A stretch of DNA of 64,000 nt from Taeniopygia guttata (taxonomy: Eukaryota; Chordata; Aves; Passeriformes; Estrildidae). Positions 22,181 to 33,738 of the stretch are shown here, piece by piece (position 1 is the first letter of the stretch; each line of letters opens with the position of its first letter). The notes under the pieces are model-generated. The model ran no database searches, was not told the DNA's origin, and was given only the letters and a program-made list of their open reading frames with translations. A program made the translations under genes and the position numbers. The DNA is taken from positions 24,965,001 to 25,029,000 of the forward strand of contig NC_133064.1 of assembly GCF_048771995.1 (NCBI RefSeq). The letters run 5' to 3'.

Positions 22181-23345
22181 CCTCGGTGGGGGAAGGGACT
22201 GGCCACTGTCCGAGTCCAAACCCACAGTGGGGGGGCAGCGGCGCCGGCGGCTCCTGGGGGGAGGGTGCAGTCGTGAGTGCAGAGCGGAGGGAAAAGTGAG
22301 AGAGAGGAGAGAACTCGCAGCTGCGCGGGCGGGGAGTTCAAAACAGCCCGCGGTGCAGGCGAGAGGGGGGGGCAGTGGGAACCAGCGGACGCAGGAGGCG
22401 GCGGAAGCGCGGATGGGGCGGTCAGACGCCCGGAGCGCCCGGTGATGCGTTCCATGACGGGAATCCGTGAGAGTGCGAAAGCACCGTCCGGCAGGTGCCG
22501 GGGAATAGCTCCCAATTCGCAGCGGCGGCGCTGGCCAGGCCGGCGGCTGGACGGAGAGCTGGACTCTCCTGTCGCCGCGGCCATGGCAGCGCGCATGCGC
22601 GAGACGGTAGAGCAAAACCCGGAAGTCGGAGCGGAGATCTCCTGCACCTTGAACGCACGGGTACGGGCGCAGACGGCGTCGGGGGCGGCGGTGGCCGCCA
22701 GCCAGCCGTCCGCAGACTGCGCGGTGACCGCGGGGGGAGACCCGAGCGGCGCGGGGCCGGGCGGGACGCGGCGCGGGGCTGCGACAGCGCGGAACGCGGC
22801 GGCGCGTGCCGATGACGTCAGCAGAGCGCCGAATCGCGCTGGGCTCCAGCGGCAGCTCGGGGGACGGCGCGGGCCGACCCAGAGCGAAAACCGAGGCAGC
22901 GCCAGGCCTGACAGAGAGAATGGGGGGGGGGCGTTCCCGAGGAACGGCCGCGCGGAGCCGTGCGGGCGGGCGCGGTCGGTGCGGGAGTTCCTTCCCTTGT
23001 TCCCATGGCGACACAGACAGAGAGGGTGAATCAAGGCTGCGCATGCGTTTGCGAGAGTTAAAGCGAACGCGGAAGTGGCTGAGAATGTGGGTGCTGGGTT
23101 TGGAGAAAACTGCAGGCGCTGGTTCGGCACAGCTGACAGCGGGTGTGAGCAGGAAGGGAGAGCAAGAGAGAGGGGCGCAGCCATCCTAACGCAGGCAGAA
23201 GCGGGGTTTGACTGCGCCAGAAATGCTCCCAGTGCTCTCATGCCGCGGCAAACAAAAAAATCACAACAGCCACAGCAAACAACAAGCAGCAAATATCCTA
23301 CAGCAATGCTGAGGATGAGACTCCCAACTTTCACCTTGAAATGAA
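22181..23345. other. CpG-rich segment inside provirus D, with a 412-codon antisense frame
   Basis: G-rich on the plus strand and dense in undecayed CpG. Contains a palindromic CRE TGACGTCA (22813-22820) and two NRF1-type motifs, GCGCATGCGC (22591-22600) and TGCGCATGCG (23038-23047). Open frames lie on both strands: plus 22277-23029 (250 codons) and minus 22114-23352 (412 codons). The minus frame starts with a hydrophobic stretch (SLILSIAVGYLLLVVCC) and continues Pro/Ala/Arg-rich. High GC alone makes long frames likely. The position corresponds to the low-complexity gag segment of other families here, but I see no gag motif. It could equally be captured host promoter DNA. Confidence 0.6.
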
Positions 23346-23459
23346 ATTCCATCAGTCAAGTCGCTTTTTGAAAACCAGCCAACACAAGGCCTTTTTCAAA
23401 TCTCCCCAATGTTTCTAAACACCAACCCCAGATTTTTTCAGTTAGGTCACAGAATTGAT

Positions 23460-25690
23460 CGAGCAGACACGCCCAGCCGGTGTGATGATAAGTAATAATT
23501 GTGGAACACATTGTGAAAAAGAGATATCATAATGAAAATTGAAATAGAGAATTAAATAACATGAAATGTTAGTAATTTATTATATTAAGGTTTAAGTTAG
23601 GTTGTATTTTAATGTTTTATTAATGATAGAATTGATTTTTATATAGTTGGTTTGCGTTTAAGTTAAGTATTATTTAATTAGAGTATATCACTTTAAGTTT
23701 ATTTTAGGTTTGGGCCCTGAAGAAGTTAAGTTTATAAAGGTTTAATTGATAATGGATTTATATATTGTTAATTTGATACATATGAATTTCGTAAAGTTAA
23801 TATAATTTAGGGATTCTTTACTAAGATTGTTATATATTGAGTTTAAGTACTGTTTGATTCAAAAATTATTTTAAGTTTTTCAAAGGTCAAGTTTATTTGG
23901 CAGCAAGGTTTAGTTGTTTTTCTTTAAGGATGAGAAGGTTTTGTCTGAAACAGTTCACAAAGTAATAATGAACATTGATTTAAGGAGAAGTTATTGGATT
24001 TATTGGATTCTTGGTTTTGTTTTAGTATTTTTTGTTTTATTATAAGTTTATCAGTATATAAGAGTTGTAAAAGAATTTATTTTGAGTTTTCTGAGATTGA
24101 TTTCATTGTTTAAAAATCAGTTTTATAGTCTGTTATTTCTTTGTATAGTGATACAAAAGGCATTTGTTTTCAAATCCTTTATTTTTAACTATATAAGTGT
24201 TCTATAAACGTTATTGTTAAGAAATTTTATCATGTTATCAGGTGAAGATTTGTGCTTCGTTTTTTCATAGTGAATTCTCGTATGTTTTATTATTGTTTAT
24301 GTAATCTTATCCAGGTTACATGCCAGTTCTGAAGTCTCATTTTGAATTTTAACTGTATTGTGCATTTTTCTAGGTGAACTTCCTGATTCGTTTTTATATC
24401 TCTTGTGAGTGGAATCATTGCATTTCTATTTTTCATCATTCTCAAATGTTTTTCAGAAAATCTCAGAGAGAGGTGCCTGAAGCATTCTGACAACCTCTTG
24501 CCATTGTTAATCTTACGATTTCTTCAATTGACATCCTTTTCCTTCAAAAGAGTTTCAAGAAAAATGAATCTTTGTGTCATTTGATCAGTTTATCGGTTTG
24601 AACTTCAAGTGTTTATTTTATAAGAAAATGTTATAATAGGTTGTTATGTTTTAAGTATTATATATGTATTGTTAGTGTAAGTTTTGTTTTATATAATATG
24701 TTAAGGGACATCTCTCCAGTTTAAAGTTTGGGTCCTGGCCAGACCCTGATTTTAACTTGGACAGATGAGTTTGCCAGCAAAATTCAGAGGTTTCTGCACA
24801 AAAATGAATGATATGCAGGTCATTTTTGACCCATCAATTCGATCCTACAAATGTTACAGCTGACACAGTTTTGAGGTGAAACTTGCCAGCCCTGCCCGGG
24901 AAGGGATGCCAAGGATTTTCACTGGAAACAAATGTTTCAGCTGTTTGCAGACTCTGAAATGCTGTCACAATGTTTCTAATGATCATGCTTTGTTCATTTT
25001 TATATATGCTATTTAGAATATCTTTCTTTTGAATTTTCTTGAATTGTTATAGATTTTGATAAGTTTTATGCATTTTATTATTGAGATATTTTGTCTTGTT
25101 CTATATTATGGTTTATATTTCAACTTTCTTGTTTCAAAAGAGAAGAAGAGAAAGAGAGAAAAAAGGAAAAAGAAAAAAGAAAAGGAGTGAAGAACTGCCT
25201 GAAATAAGGCTGAAATGAGGTTGAAGATTTTGTATGTTTTAATTTCTTGATATAATTATTTTATAGACTTGATTTTGCTTATCATTGAGAAAAATATGAG
25301 GAGAGTGCTAGACACTGGACAGATAAAATTGAAAGAAAGAAAAAAAAAATCGTTCAAATAAGTAGCTTTAAGCAAGGATTTTGTTAATGTTTTCACAGAA
25401 GTTGAAAGTGAGGTTTTTTAGTTTGCAGACCCTCAAAAACAATTCTTACAGATTTAGAGATGGGAGCTCAGATCATTATTGTGGCAGAGACCAGATTGCT
25501 GACAATGTCAGGGAAAGATTTCTTAATCATTCATTTACATTTAAAGAAGAAATATTTTGAGTGGACAATCCAAAGTCGCAGGATTTTTCAATCACGTTGT
25601 TAGGGCATTCAGAAGTTTGCACAGTTCGTTTTCCAACACACAAAATGTTAAATGTAAAAGTGAGTTTCAGGGAAAAAACAAAAAAGAAGC
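23460..25690. other. AT-rich, non-coding segment where capsid, protease and RT should be (provirus D)
   Basis: About 2.2 kb, T-rich on the plus strand, with stops in every frame and no retroviral motif that I can see. A purine tract (25139-25190) and short GC-normal islands (24720-24960) interrupt it. The change from the CpG-rich block is abrupt. RNase H resumes right after, so this DNA replaces the middle of the genome. It may be captured host sequence. Confidence 0.65.
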
Positions 25691-25699
25691 CAGGAACCA

Positions 25700-26870
25700 A
25701 TGGAAGAAATGACAGTATTCACTGATGGTTTGGGAAAAAACTCACAAATCAGTGGTCACATGGAAAAATCAAAAAACAGGGAAATGGGAATCAAATATCA
25801 AAATGATACAAGGTTCACCACAAGTTGAAAAATTGGTAACAATAGTCAGGGGTTTTTCAGTTATTTCAGGAACCCTCAATCTGATCACAAGTTTAGTGTA
25901 TGTTGCAAATGTGGTCAAACAATTAGAGAAATCGCTTTTAAAACATACAGACAAGGAAATTTTATATTCATATCTATTATGCATGAAAATAATCCTAGAA
26001 AAACAGAGAACATTAATAAACACATCAGAGTGCATTCTTCACCTCCGAGGTTTTTAGTAAAAAAGAATGCTCATGTAGATAGACTCACAATGCCCATCTT
26101 GCAGACACGGCCAAACATTTTTGAGCAGGCAAAATTGAACCATGCATGTTTTCACAAAAATGCACAGGCATTGATGGGAACCTTTCACCCTTCTGAAAGC
26201 CAGACAAAAGAAATCTGCTTGCCAGAATGCCAGTTTGTGCAATCTCCTGTATTTACAGGAATGGACAATCTGAAAGGTTTGTAAAAGCCTTCAGCTGTGG
26301 CAAGCTGATGTCACAAAATACCCATCTTTTGAGAGGTTCGAAAATATCCATATTTCAATTGATACATTTTTAGGGGCGATTTTTGCATCATTATATACAG
26401 GGGAGACCACAAAACATACCTGCAAACATTTTTTATAAACATTTACATCATTAGGAGTGCAACAAGAAATAGAAACAGATAATGGTCCAATTTACACAAG
26501 CAAGGTGCTTGACAAATTTTTGAAAAAACAGAGAGTCAAACATATTTTCAATATTCTTCATTCTCCCTCAGGTCAAGCAAGCAAAGAACACATCACACCC
26601 TGAAATCCACTTGGATGGACAGAAAAGGGATGAGGCAGGGTTGAACAAATGTGTTGAATTTTTTAAATGGTTTTTTCTCAAAGCCCACTCTACTAATTGT
26701 CAGATATGTTACAAACAGCCCACAGGAAAAACTAAGGAAAAATCCTTTCGTTTTAATCAGAAGTCCAGAGTCAGGACAGATTGAAGGTTCATTTACATTA
26801 ATAACTTGGGGCGAGGGTTTCGCTTGTGTTTCTATAGGACGAGGACTGAAGTGAATGCCAGCGAGGCACA
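25700..26870 (+). pseudogene. pol: Provirus D pol: RNase H and integrase, broken
   Basis: 25710-26040 is RNase H, starting at a VFTDG-like motif (about 25710) and including GSPQVEKLV. The TDSAY-type motif reads TSLVYVA, so a catalytic aspartate is missing. 26040-26280 is the integrase zinc region (histidines, then CxxC as CLPEC). 26290-26605 is the core with WQADVTKY, ETDNGPIY and GQASKE, where D, D and E keep the 35-residue spacing. 26651-26870 is the C-terminal domain with TWGEGFACVS. Frames change several times and stops are present. The order and motifs match P closely, so D and P are related class II viruses. Confidence 0.8.
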
Positions 26871-28730
26871 TGTAACCTTATCGGGTGCAGACGCCAGTGG
26901 ACCTGGACCCGAGAAGCAGAGAGGCAAGCACGCAGACGAAGGCAGACAACAACGCTGCAGACGTCTCGTCGGACAACGATTGATCACCCAGAGACTTGGG
27001 GTTTTTTCTGGGAAATCAAGTGTTGTTTGGGTGTTGCTGCATTGCGGGGTTTCTCACAGAGGGTGGGGACATGGACATGGGATTCAGACAGATAGTGTTT
27101 ATGTGCTTCATTCTTTCACCTGTTGCCTTGGGCAACAGGACAGATTTTCCCATGAGACAACCCAGGGAAAAAGTGTGGGAGACTTTGGCAAAAGCAGCTG
27201 GTCTGGACAGCATTTGCCTGACCCATTCGAAACCAGAGAAACCATTTTCAACATGCTTGGTAGGTGTGCCAGTGGAGGGATGGTCAGTCCCAGGGGACAT
27301 CCTTCCAGGGGTTCTGAAGTTTCTTTCAGACCCTGTGGAGGGATGACATGTTTGGACACAGTTCCTTCCTATGGCTCACTTTGAACCTCTGGATTTGGAC
27401 ATTTTGGGTCAACAAAAATGAAATGGTGCATCAAATTTAATTCATCAGGAGTGGCAAAGACAGATAATCATACAATAGATGTCACTCCGAATCAACCTTT
27501 TTATAAAAATGCGTCATCTTGGTGCAATCATACCAAAATGACAAGCAAACCATCCTTTCAACATCCAGCCACTTTACCGAAGGGAATGTTTTTCATTTGC
27601 GGGGACAGAATTTGGCCTGCTATCCCTGAAAAATCAAGGGTGGTCCATGCAGCATTGAAAGATCTTTTGTTAACACACAGCAAAACCTTGATAAGAGAGC
27701 AAGGAGAAAAAAAATCTGATGAATGAAATGATCCAAATTGTGACAATGATAATGTTAATACCAAGAAAAAAGGCTCGGAAAAAGTGAGTGGTTCTGCTTT
27801 CACAGCAGGTGGCATCAAAAAAAGAGCCTTGGTGCAGTTAGATCAAAAGAGGTTGTGGGCAGAGTAAAGATGCCCATGTCATTTCTTTTGCATCGAATGA
27901 TTTGTTAGCTAGCAGTGAAAAATGAGAACAAAACAGTAATTGAACATCTATTGTAAACACATGGACACACGAGTGAAAATTTAAAGAGGTATCAGAGGAC
28001 CAAACACACCTGGAGAAAAATTAAATCATAAGTAGATGGTGTGTTCAATTTGTTTCACTTTTCACAGTTGTAGAAAAGAGATTTTGAAAATAGTTGTATG
28101 TAATTATAAGGTATTGTAATTCTTCTAATGTTTGTGCTGTCCTTGCCTCAGTGCATGAGGCAGACCATGAACAAAGCTGTCAAAGAGGTGTTCTTGATTC
28201 AAAAAGGAAAGGATCCCTTGGACAATATAGTTCAAATTATGATGATGATGTTTCTACCTGGGACAAGTCTCGGAGAATTGCAGTAGCAATTTTCTCATTC
28301 CAAGCAGCATCAGGGGTGGCCTTGACACAATTGGATCATATAGCATGGTGGTTGAGGAAACACAGTCATGCCATTTCGTTTGCACTGAGTGACATGTTAA
28401 CAGACATCAACAGTGCAAGGCAAGCAGTGCTTCAAAACAGGGCGGCAATTGATTATTTGCTGCTGACACATGGGCACGGATGTGAGGAATTTGAGGGGAT
28501 GTGCTGCATGAACTTGTCCGATCATTCAAAATCTATTCATAAAAATGTAAAACAAATACAAAGTAGTATTAGCAAATTGAACAAAGTTACAGGGTCCTGA
28601 TGGGATGATTTGTTTATCTTTTTTGATATCTCACCATTGTGGAAAGAACTTTTGAAAATAGCATTTTATATTCTTATAGGACTTGTAGTTCTTCTGCTTG
28701 TTCTACCATGCATTTTCGTGTGTATTTGAA
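26871..28730 (+). pseudogene. env: Provirus D env, broken
   Basis: A signal-like hydrophobic stretch lies near 27090-27125, then SU fragments (for example 27418-27726) separated by stops. TM is in frame 28094-28600: a basic SRR step before AIFSFQAASGVAL, a heptad-like helix, then CEEFEGMCC (the C-x6-CC motif of gamma/alpha-type envelopes). A hydrophobic anchor is at about 28655-28725. A class II pol joined to an env with this motif suggests an old recombination between virus classes. Multiple stops between 27340 and 28090 make the protein non-functional. Confidence 0.75.
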
Positions 28731-28770
28731 GGACCTTGAACAGCATGATAAAGCGGGTGTTTCTGGTTCA

Positions 28771-28785
28771 AACAGAGAGGGGAGA
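28771..28785 (+). promoter_or_regulatory. Polypurine tract of D
   Basis: AACAGAGAGGGGAGA, immediately before the 3' LTR. Confidence 0.9.
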
Positions 28786-29445
28786 TGTCGGAACTCAAAA
28801 TGTCCCTCAGACATTTTTAGAGGTTCCAGGCCTTGGTCAGAAGCATTTTAGACCCTGGCAAATAACAGAAAACAGCTGTGATTTTGAGTTTGAACCATGG
28901 AATGAATTACCAACTTTAAAGGTGGAACAAGCAGTCACAGAGGGTTAGATGATATAGTAAAAGTAGTCACAAATTAGAGGGTAAAATTTTTTAGTATTGT
29001 ACAGGGGGGTTTTAACACCTGTACAGGGGGGTTTTACTTTGTACAGGGGGGTCAGGAGTTCTAAGATGGAGGAAAGTGGGCCTGATCCTGTTCTTCCTCC
29101 TTCTTCTTCCTTACCTCCATGTTCTTGGTGATGTTGGCATTTTTCTATTGGTTTAGGCTAGGGACACACTATTCAACGTAGATGATAGATATTGGCACAT
29201 TATTGTAAATATAGTACACGTAATTTCTGGTATATAATGTTTGTACCATCCCACTGAGGGGCAGAGCCCCACACACTGCCCTGCAGGACAGACCTGCGGC
29301 AGGGCAGCAGAACTTGTTATAGATAAGCAAAAATAAACAACCTTGAAACCAGCACAGACGAACTATGGCTTCTTCTTTGGCAACGGGGCAGAAAGACAGA
29401 GACTTTCTACAATCTCGGAATCACCAATACCCACAGATTCCGGCA
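28786..29445 (+). repeat. Provirus D 3' LTR
   Basis: Matches 20646-21305 base for base by eye except the third base from its end (G at 29443). It is followed by the target duplication TCTGAG. Confidence 0.93.
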
Positions 29446-29451
29446 TCTGAG

Positions 29452-31079
29452 CACAGCCTGCTCCGCCCTGGACACGATACCTGCCACATAGGCAGAGTCT
29501 GTCACCAAGTTGAACGGCTCGGAAAACTTCTCAAAAGCTCTTACCACTGCAGCCAGTTCAGCCACCTGGGGGGATCCCTCCACAAGCTCAACATCAGCTT
29601 CCCAAAGCTGAGTCTGTGGATTTCTCCAAGTCATCACCAACTTGTGGGAAACCCTAGAGGCATCAGTGAACACTGTGAGAGCCCTGAGCGCCCTCCGGCT
29701 CCTTTTCTCTTGAGGAATAAGGTGGAATTCCTCATTGAACAACTTGTGAGATGGGGCATGGACTGATATTTGTCCCCTATAGCTGTCCAGAGATAACTGG
29801 AGACTGGCACTGCTCTGGAGCAAATGCTCAAACATCCCTTTGGTCAGTCTCTCAGGAGAGTTCCTTCCCTCCTCAGAAAGCCTGACTGGAAGGTGGATAC
29901 ATGCAAAGTCACACCCTGCTAATTCACACAGCCTCACCCTGGACTTCTGAATCAGCTTTGCTATTAGCTCTTGTGGCCTAGTGATGCTTTTGGATCTTTG
30001 GAGCGATAGGAAAACCCATTCTATGATTAAGAGTGGGTCCTTCTGCCCCTTGATCCATTGGAAAATCAACCTGTGCAGGTGTGGCAGCTTTCCTAGAACA
30101 ATGAACTGGAAAGGCAGATTTGGGTCACACCGATGTGCCTGCCTTTCTGACAAGGCCTTCTGTACCTTTTCGATTGCTGTCTTTGCCTCCGGAGTCAGTT
30201 CCCTGGGGGAGGTCAGCTCCCTCTCCCCCTTCAATAAATTGAAAAGAGGTTCCAGATCTTCATTTGTGAGGCCTAGCCAGGGTCTTACCCAATTTAAAGA
30301 CCCACACAGCGAGTGGAGGTCTGCTAATGTTCTGGGGTTGCAATTAATCTCTAATTTCTGTGGGACAATAGTCCTTGCAGAAATTTCCAGGCCCAGGTAT
30401 CTCCAAGGTGGCATCCTTTGAACCTTGTTTCCTGCAATTGGAATCCAGCAGAGGTTAAAACTTTAACCACTAGGTCAAGTGTGTATTGAAGTATAGAGTC
30501 ATTGGGAGCACACACAAGCACGTCATCCATGTAGTGTAGTATGATGGCATCCTTTCTCTCTGCACGTACTGGAGACAGTAGTGCTGCTACATACTGTTGG
30601 CATATGAAAGGGCTGGATTTTAAACCTTGGGGCAAAACTTTCCAGTGGTAGCATTTCATCGGGGCTTCTCTATTGACCGTAGGAACTGAGAATGCAAACC
30701 TCGGGGCATCTTCAGAGTGCAATGGAATTTGGAAGAAACAGTCCTTTATATCTAACACAGCCAATTTCCAGTCCTGGGGAAGCATAGCTGGACTCGGCAT
30801 CCCTGGCTGGAGAGGTCCCATGTCCTCCACAATTTTGTTTATCTCTCTGAGATCGTGGAGCAATCTCCATTTGTCCTTCCCAGGCTTCTTTATTACAAAG
30901 ACTGGGAAGTTCCAAGGGCTGTCTGTCTCTTGCAGGTGTCCTTGAGCTACCTGCTCCTCCACAATTTTTTCAAGCGCCTCGAGTTTTTCTCTACTCAAAG
31001 GCCACTGTGCTACCCACTTTGGGGTGTTATCCAACCACTTTAACTTGTGGGCATGGCGCTCCACAGTGGCTACTTCCAA
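29452..31079 (-). pseudogene. pol: Provirus P pol: reverse transcriptase and first part of RNase H
   Basis: Frame 30351-31079 covers fingers and palm: WPLSREKLEAL, the QPGMPSPAMLP block, LDIKDCFFQIPLH and the catalytic YMDD (about 30525). A frame change near 30400 leads into 29452-30414, with thumb/connection (ISARTIVPQKLEI, LGSLNWVRPW-like) and RNase H from LTVFTDAS to TDSAYVAGIV. The reading breaks off at the D insertion and continues at 20640. RT copies viral RNA into DNA. The motifs are complete, but the frame shift and the 8.8-kb insertion make it inactive. Confidence 0.9.
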
Positions 31080-32002
31080 AAATCCTGGGGTGTCTTAGGA
31101 ATGATTAACTGGACTCCCCATTGGGACATGGTGTCTCTCCCCCACAGAGGGGCTTTATAGTCTGCCACAAATGGGCAAACACTTGCCGATTTCCCGTCAG
31201 GTCCCTCAATTTGTACTACATTTTTAGAAATTTTTGCCAATGTAGTTCCTCTTATACCCTGAAGTTTGCCTGCCACAGGTTGCAATTCCCAGTGTGATGG
31301 CCACATAGTTTTGGGTATCACCGTGATGTCTGCACCTGTGTCCAGAACCCCTTCCACCTGAAGATGCTCTGACCCATGTGCTAGGTTGCATGTCATGGAG
31401 GGTTTGTCCTCTCCTACCACTTCCGCCCAGTAGACTTCTGGAGATTTTCCTTCTACTGTAATTTCTACTGGGATGGGAATGGCTTGTGCCAGAATTTGCC
31501 TCTTTTCTAGATAGAATGGAGGGTGCAAGCAATGTGCCAACAGCATAAGGCTGGATATTTTTCCCTTTGTAGTCATGGGAACTATTTCAGTCTCTGGAGG
31601 TGCGTATGCTGTGTCCCCAATAACAAAATACTCACTGTCCAGTTCCATATCGTACGCCTGCAGGTCATGTGAGTTCTTTAGTAGGTCCACTATAATGACT
31701 TTCCAATCAGTGCTTCTGAAATGAAATCCTTTGGCAGTCACTAGACGTGGCCGGCCTATTGGCTGCCAAACCTTGTTAGTAATACATTTCACATTTTTAT
31801 TTTTCTCTCCCTCCCCACCATGGTTCCCACCCTCCCCCTTATTTTTCAAGAGAGAGGTATTGTCACATTTTGGTCCCGCTACATTTATATCTTTGCGCGT
31901 AGCGGTAGGCACGCGCTGTGTACTCAGTTTTTTTGTTTGTTGATCTGTCTCTGGTTCTGGTTTTGAGGACAGTTTCTGGCAAAGTGTCCTGGTTTCTTGC
32001 AA
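31070..32002 (-). CDS. pro: Provirus P pro: dUTPase-like N-terminal domain and aspartic protease
   Basis: A 310-codon open frame overlapping gag at its start (31924-32002) and pol at its end (31070-31079), the gag/pro/pol three-frame layout of beta-like viruses that use -1 frameshifts. The N-terminal half, ending EKRQILAQAIPIP, looks like a dUTPase fold that has lost its catalytic signatures. The second half has the protease site VLDTGADITV and the PLWGRD motif near the end. The protease would cleave Gag and Pol. The frame is open, but the proviral gag before it has stops and pol is split, so no polyprotein can be made normally. Confidence 0.85.
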   Translation of the reverse strand: MQETRTLCQKLSSKPEPETDQQTKKLSTQRVPTATRKDINVAGPKCDNTSLLKNKGEGGNHGGEGEKNKNVKCITNKVWQPIGRPRLVTAKGFHFRSTDWKVIIVDLLKNSHDLQAYDMELDSEYFVIGDTAYAPPETEIVPMTTKGKISSLMLLAHCLHPPFYLEKRQILAQAIPIPVEITVEGKSPEVYWAEVVGEDKPSMTCNLAHGSEHLQVEGVLDTGADITVIPKTMWPSHWELQPVAGKLQGIRGTTLAKISKNVVQIEGPDGKSASVCPFVADYKAPLWGRDTMSQWGVQLIIPKTPQDFWK

Positions 32003-33738
32003 CGCAGGCAGATTATGTGCTGCAGGTGTTTTGATGATCTGGGTGGCTTCCTTGGGGTTGATGCAGCAGTGGCGACGGGCTGTAAGTCTGCTGGTGCTCT
32101 ATGACTGACAGGATTATCAAGCAGCTCTGCTCTCTTGGCGCATGCTTTGATCATTTGGGCAAGACTAGGTGCTGGATCAAGAGGAAGACTGAGAAGAATC
32201 CTACGACAGGTCTCATTGGCATTCCTCTGAGCCATTTCTTTAATCAACTCTGTTTGCACACTGGTGTCTTGCACCTGTTTTTCAACTTGGCTTCTCAAAC
32301 GATCCACAAACTGTAAAAAACTCTCAGAAGGAAACTGTTTGATGTTAATATAGCTGCCTTTAACCTCAGTGCCTGGTAATTGATACAGAGTCTTTTCTGC
32401 AGCAGTACAGATTTTTTCTAAAACCGATCTAGATAACAGTCTGGTTTGTTTTTCTGGACATTGTATGTCCCCTGTACCACATAAATAATGTATTGTAATG
32501 GGCTGACCATCAGTGTCAGTGGCTTCACTGGGTGTACACTGTATTTCTTGCAAAACTGTTTCCAAAGCCAATTTCCACTTGTTTTCCCATATTTCATATT
32601 CAGAGGATGTTAGTAAACATTTAAACAAATCAGTTATATCTTTCGGTACCATTTCATTTGAATTGAAGGTTGCTCTAATCATACCTTTAAAAATCTCACT
32701 AAACCTCCCAAATTCTCTCTGAACTTTACAGATTTCTGTTTTGTCTCTGTATGGGAGAGGTTGGTATGTTCTGGTACCATTTCTTCTCCCTAAAAAAACC
32801 ACTGGAGCTACAGATGGTATAGATTCCTCGGTAGAGGCAGGGTTGTGTCCCCCCCGCGCCCCCCCCACCCCGGTGAGAAGCAGGTCGCACACCCCCTCTC
32901 GGGCTGCCTGCTCCGCGGTGGAGACTCGGGCCCCGCCCCAGCTCTGAGCCGCTGGGCTGCCGTGCCCTGCCCCCGCCCTGCTGTGAGCCGCTGGGCTGCT
33001 GTCCCCTGCCCCCGCCCTGCTGTCGTCAGCGCTGGGGCGTGGAGCTGTGCAGGGGCCGGCCCCGCCCCTGTTCCCGGGGCAACACGGGGGCTGGCACTGA
33101 TAAGGAGGGCGGGGTGTTGCTGTGGGAGAAAAGGAAGCATCGGAGGAGGGGAGGGAGGAGGGGGTGGGGGCTGAGGGGGAGGTGGAGGGCGGGGGAAGCA
33201 AAGGAATGCGAGTAGGAGGGGGAGTGGGGGGTGGAGCGGCCAGCACCGGTGGAAGCACTAGGCTGCCGCCATTATCCGGCCGCGTGTGCTCCAGAGACAC
33301 TGCGCTGCTCTTTAAGACAAACTCCGGGCTACATTTCTCGGAAAAACAAGGTGTTATAGGGGGATAAGGGGTGGGTGAGGGGTTTTCAGGGCTGGGATAT
33401 TGAGGAGGTGGGCAGGAGGGGGAAAAGGGAGTATTAGAACTGTGGTTCTGCATTGGTGTGCTTTTTCCTGCTTCCAAAATCTTTTCCCGTGCTTGTAAAA
33501 ATATCGGAATAAATTGAGAAACTTTATGTTCACCATTTTCGACTTTAAAAGTTTATATCTGTCCAATTTGATTCCAAAAAGAAAGTGAATTCAGTTCTCG
33601 CACAGTAAAATTTGGTATTTCTGTCTGTAGCCAGCACACAAATCGCAGGAGAAGCTTGTTAGAGAATGATACATCGTTTAAATTATTGCTAAGATGTGTT
33701 ACTATACTCTATTGTTCCAGCCATAGCTTTGTACCCAT
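31924..33738 (-). pseudogene. gag: Provirus P gag with two nonsense codons
   Basis: The gag ATG is at 33738 (MGTKLWLEQ). The tenth codon is TAG and a TAA follows around codon 64, then the frame stays open for 517 codons to 31924. Matrix is the first part. A proline/serine/alanine-rich segment is at about 32800-33400. Capsid is at about 32080-32750 (with a KGMIRATF-like start and the QFVDRLRSQVE region typical of the major homology area). One zinc knuckle, CLRCKKPGHFARNC, is near the end. Gag builds the particle. Both stops lie in matrix; the rest is surprisingly intact. Confidence 0.9.

Larger units (their letters stand above)
20646..29445 (+). mobile_element. Provirus D: class II with env, very young, internally rearranged
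   Basis: Two 660-bp LTRs that I find identical except 21303 A versus 29443 G. They are flanked by perfect 6-bp duplications TCTGAG (20640-20645 and 29446-29451), so it is an intact insertion. It lies inside the RNase H gene of P. The interior runs primer site, matrix-like start, CpG-rich segment, AT-rich segment, RNase H, integrase, env, polypurine tract. Capsid, protease and RT are not found. Frames are broken throughout although the LTRs are near identical, so the element was probably already defective when it was copied. Solo relatives are at 1049 and 8142. Confidence 0.93.

Noticed and set aside
23520..24700. G-to-A hypermutation as the cause of AT-richness in D
   Set aside because: The plus strand is T-rich as well as A-rich, and no pol motif can be traced through it, so replaced sequence fits better than edited pol.
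26560..26605. Loss of the third catalytic residue in D integrase
   Set aside because: On recount, a glutamate in GQASKE keeps the 35-residue spacing from the second aspartate, so the site is present although the frame is broken.
32808..33174. Overlapping 110- and 109-codon frames in P
   Set aside because: Shadow frames of the proline-rich gag segment.
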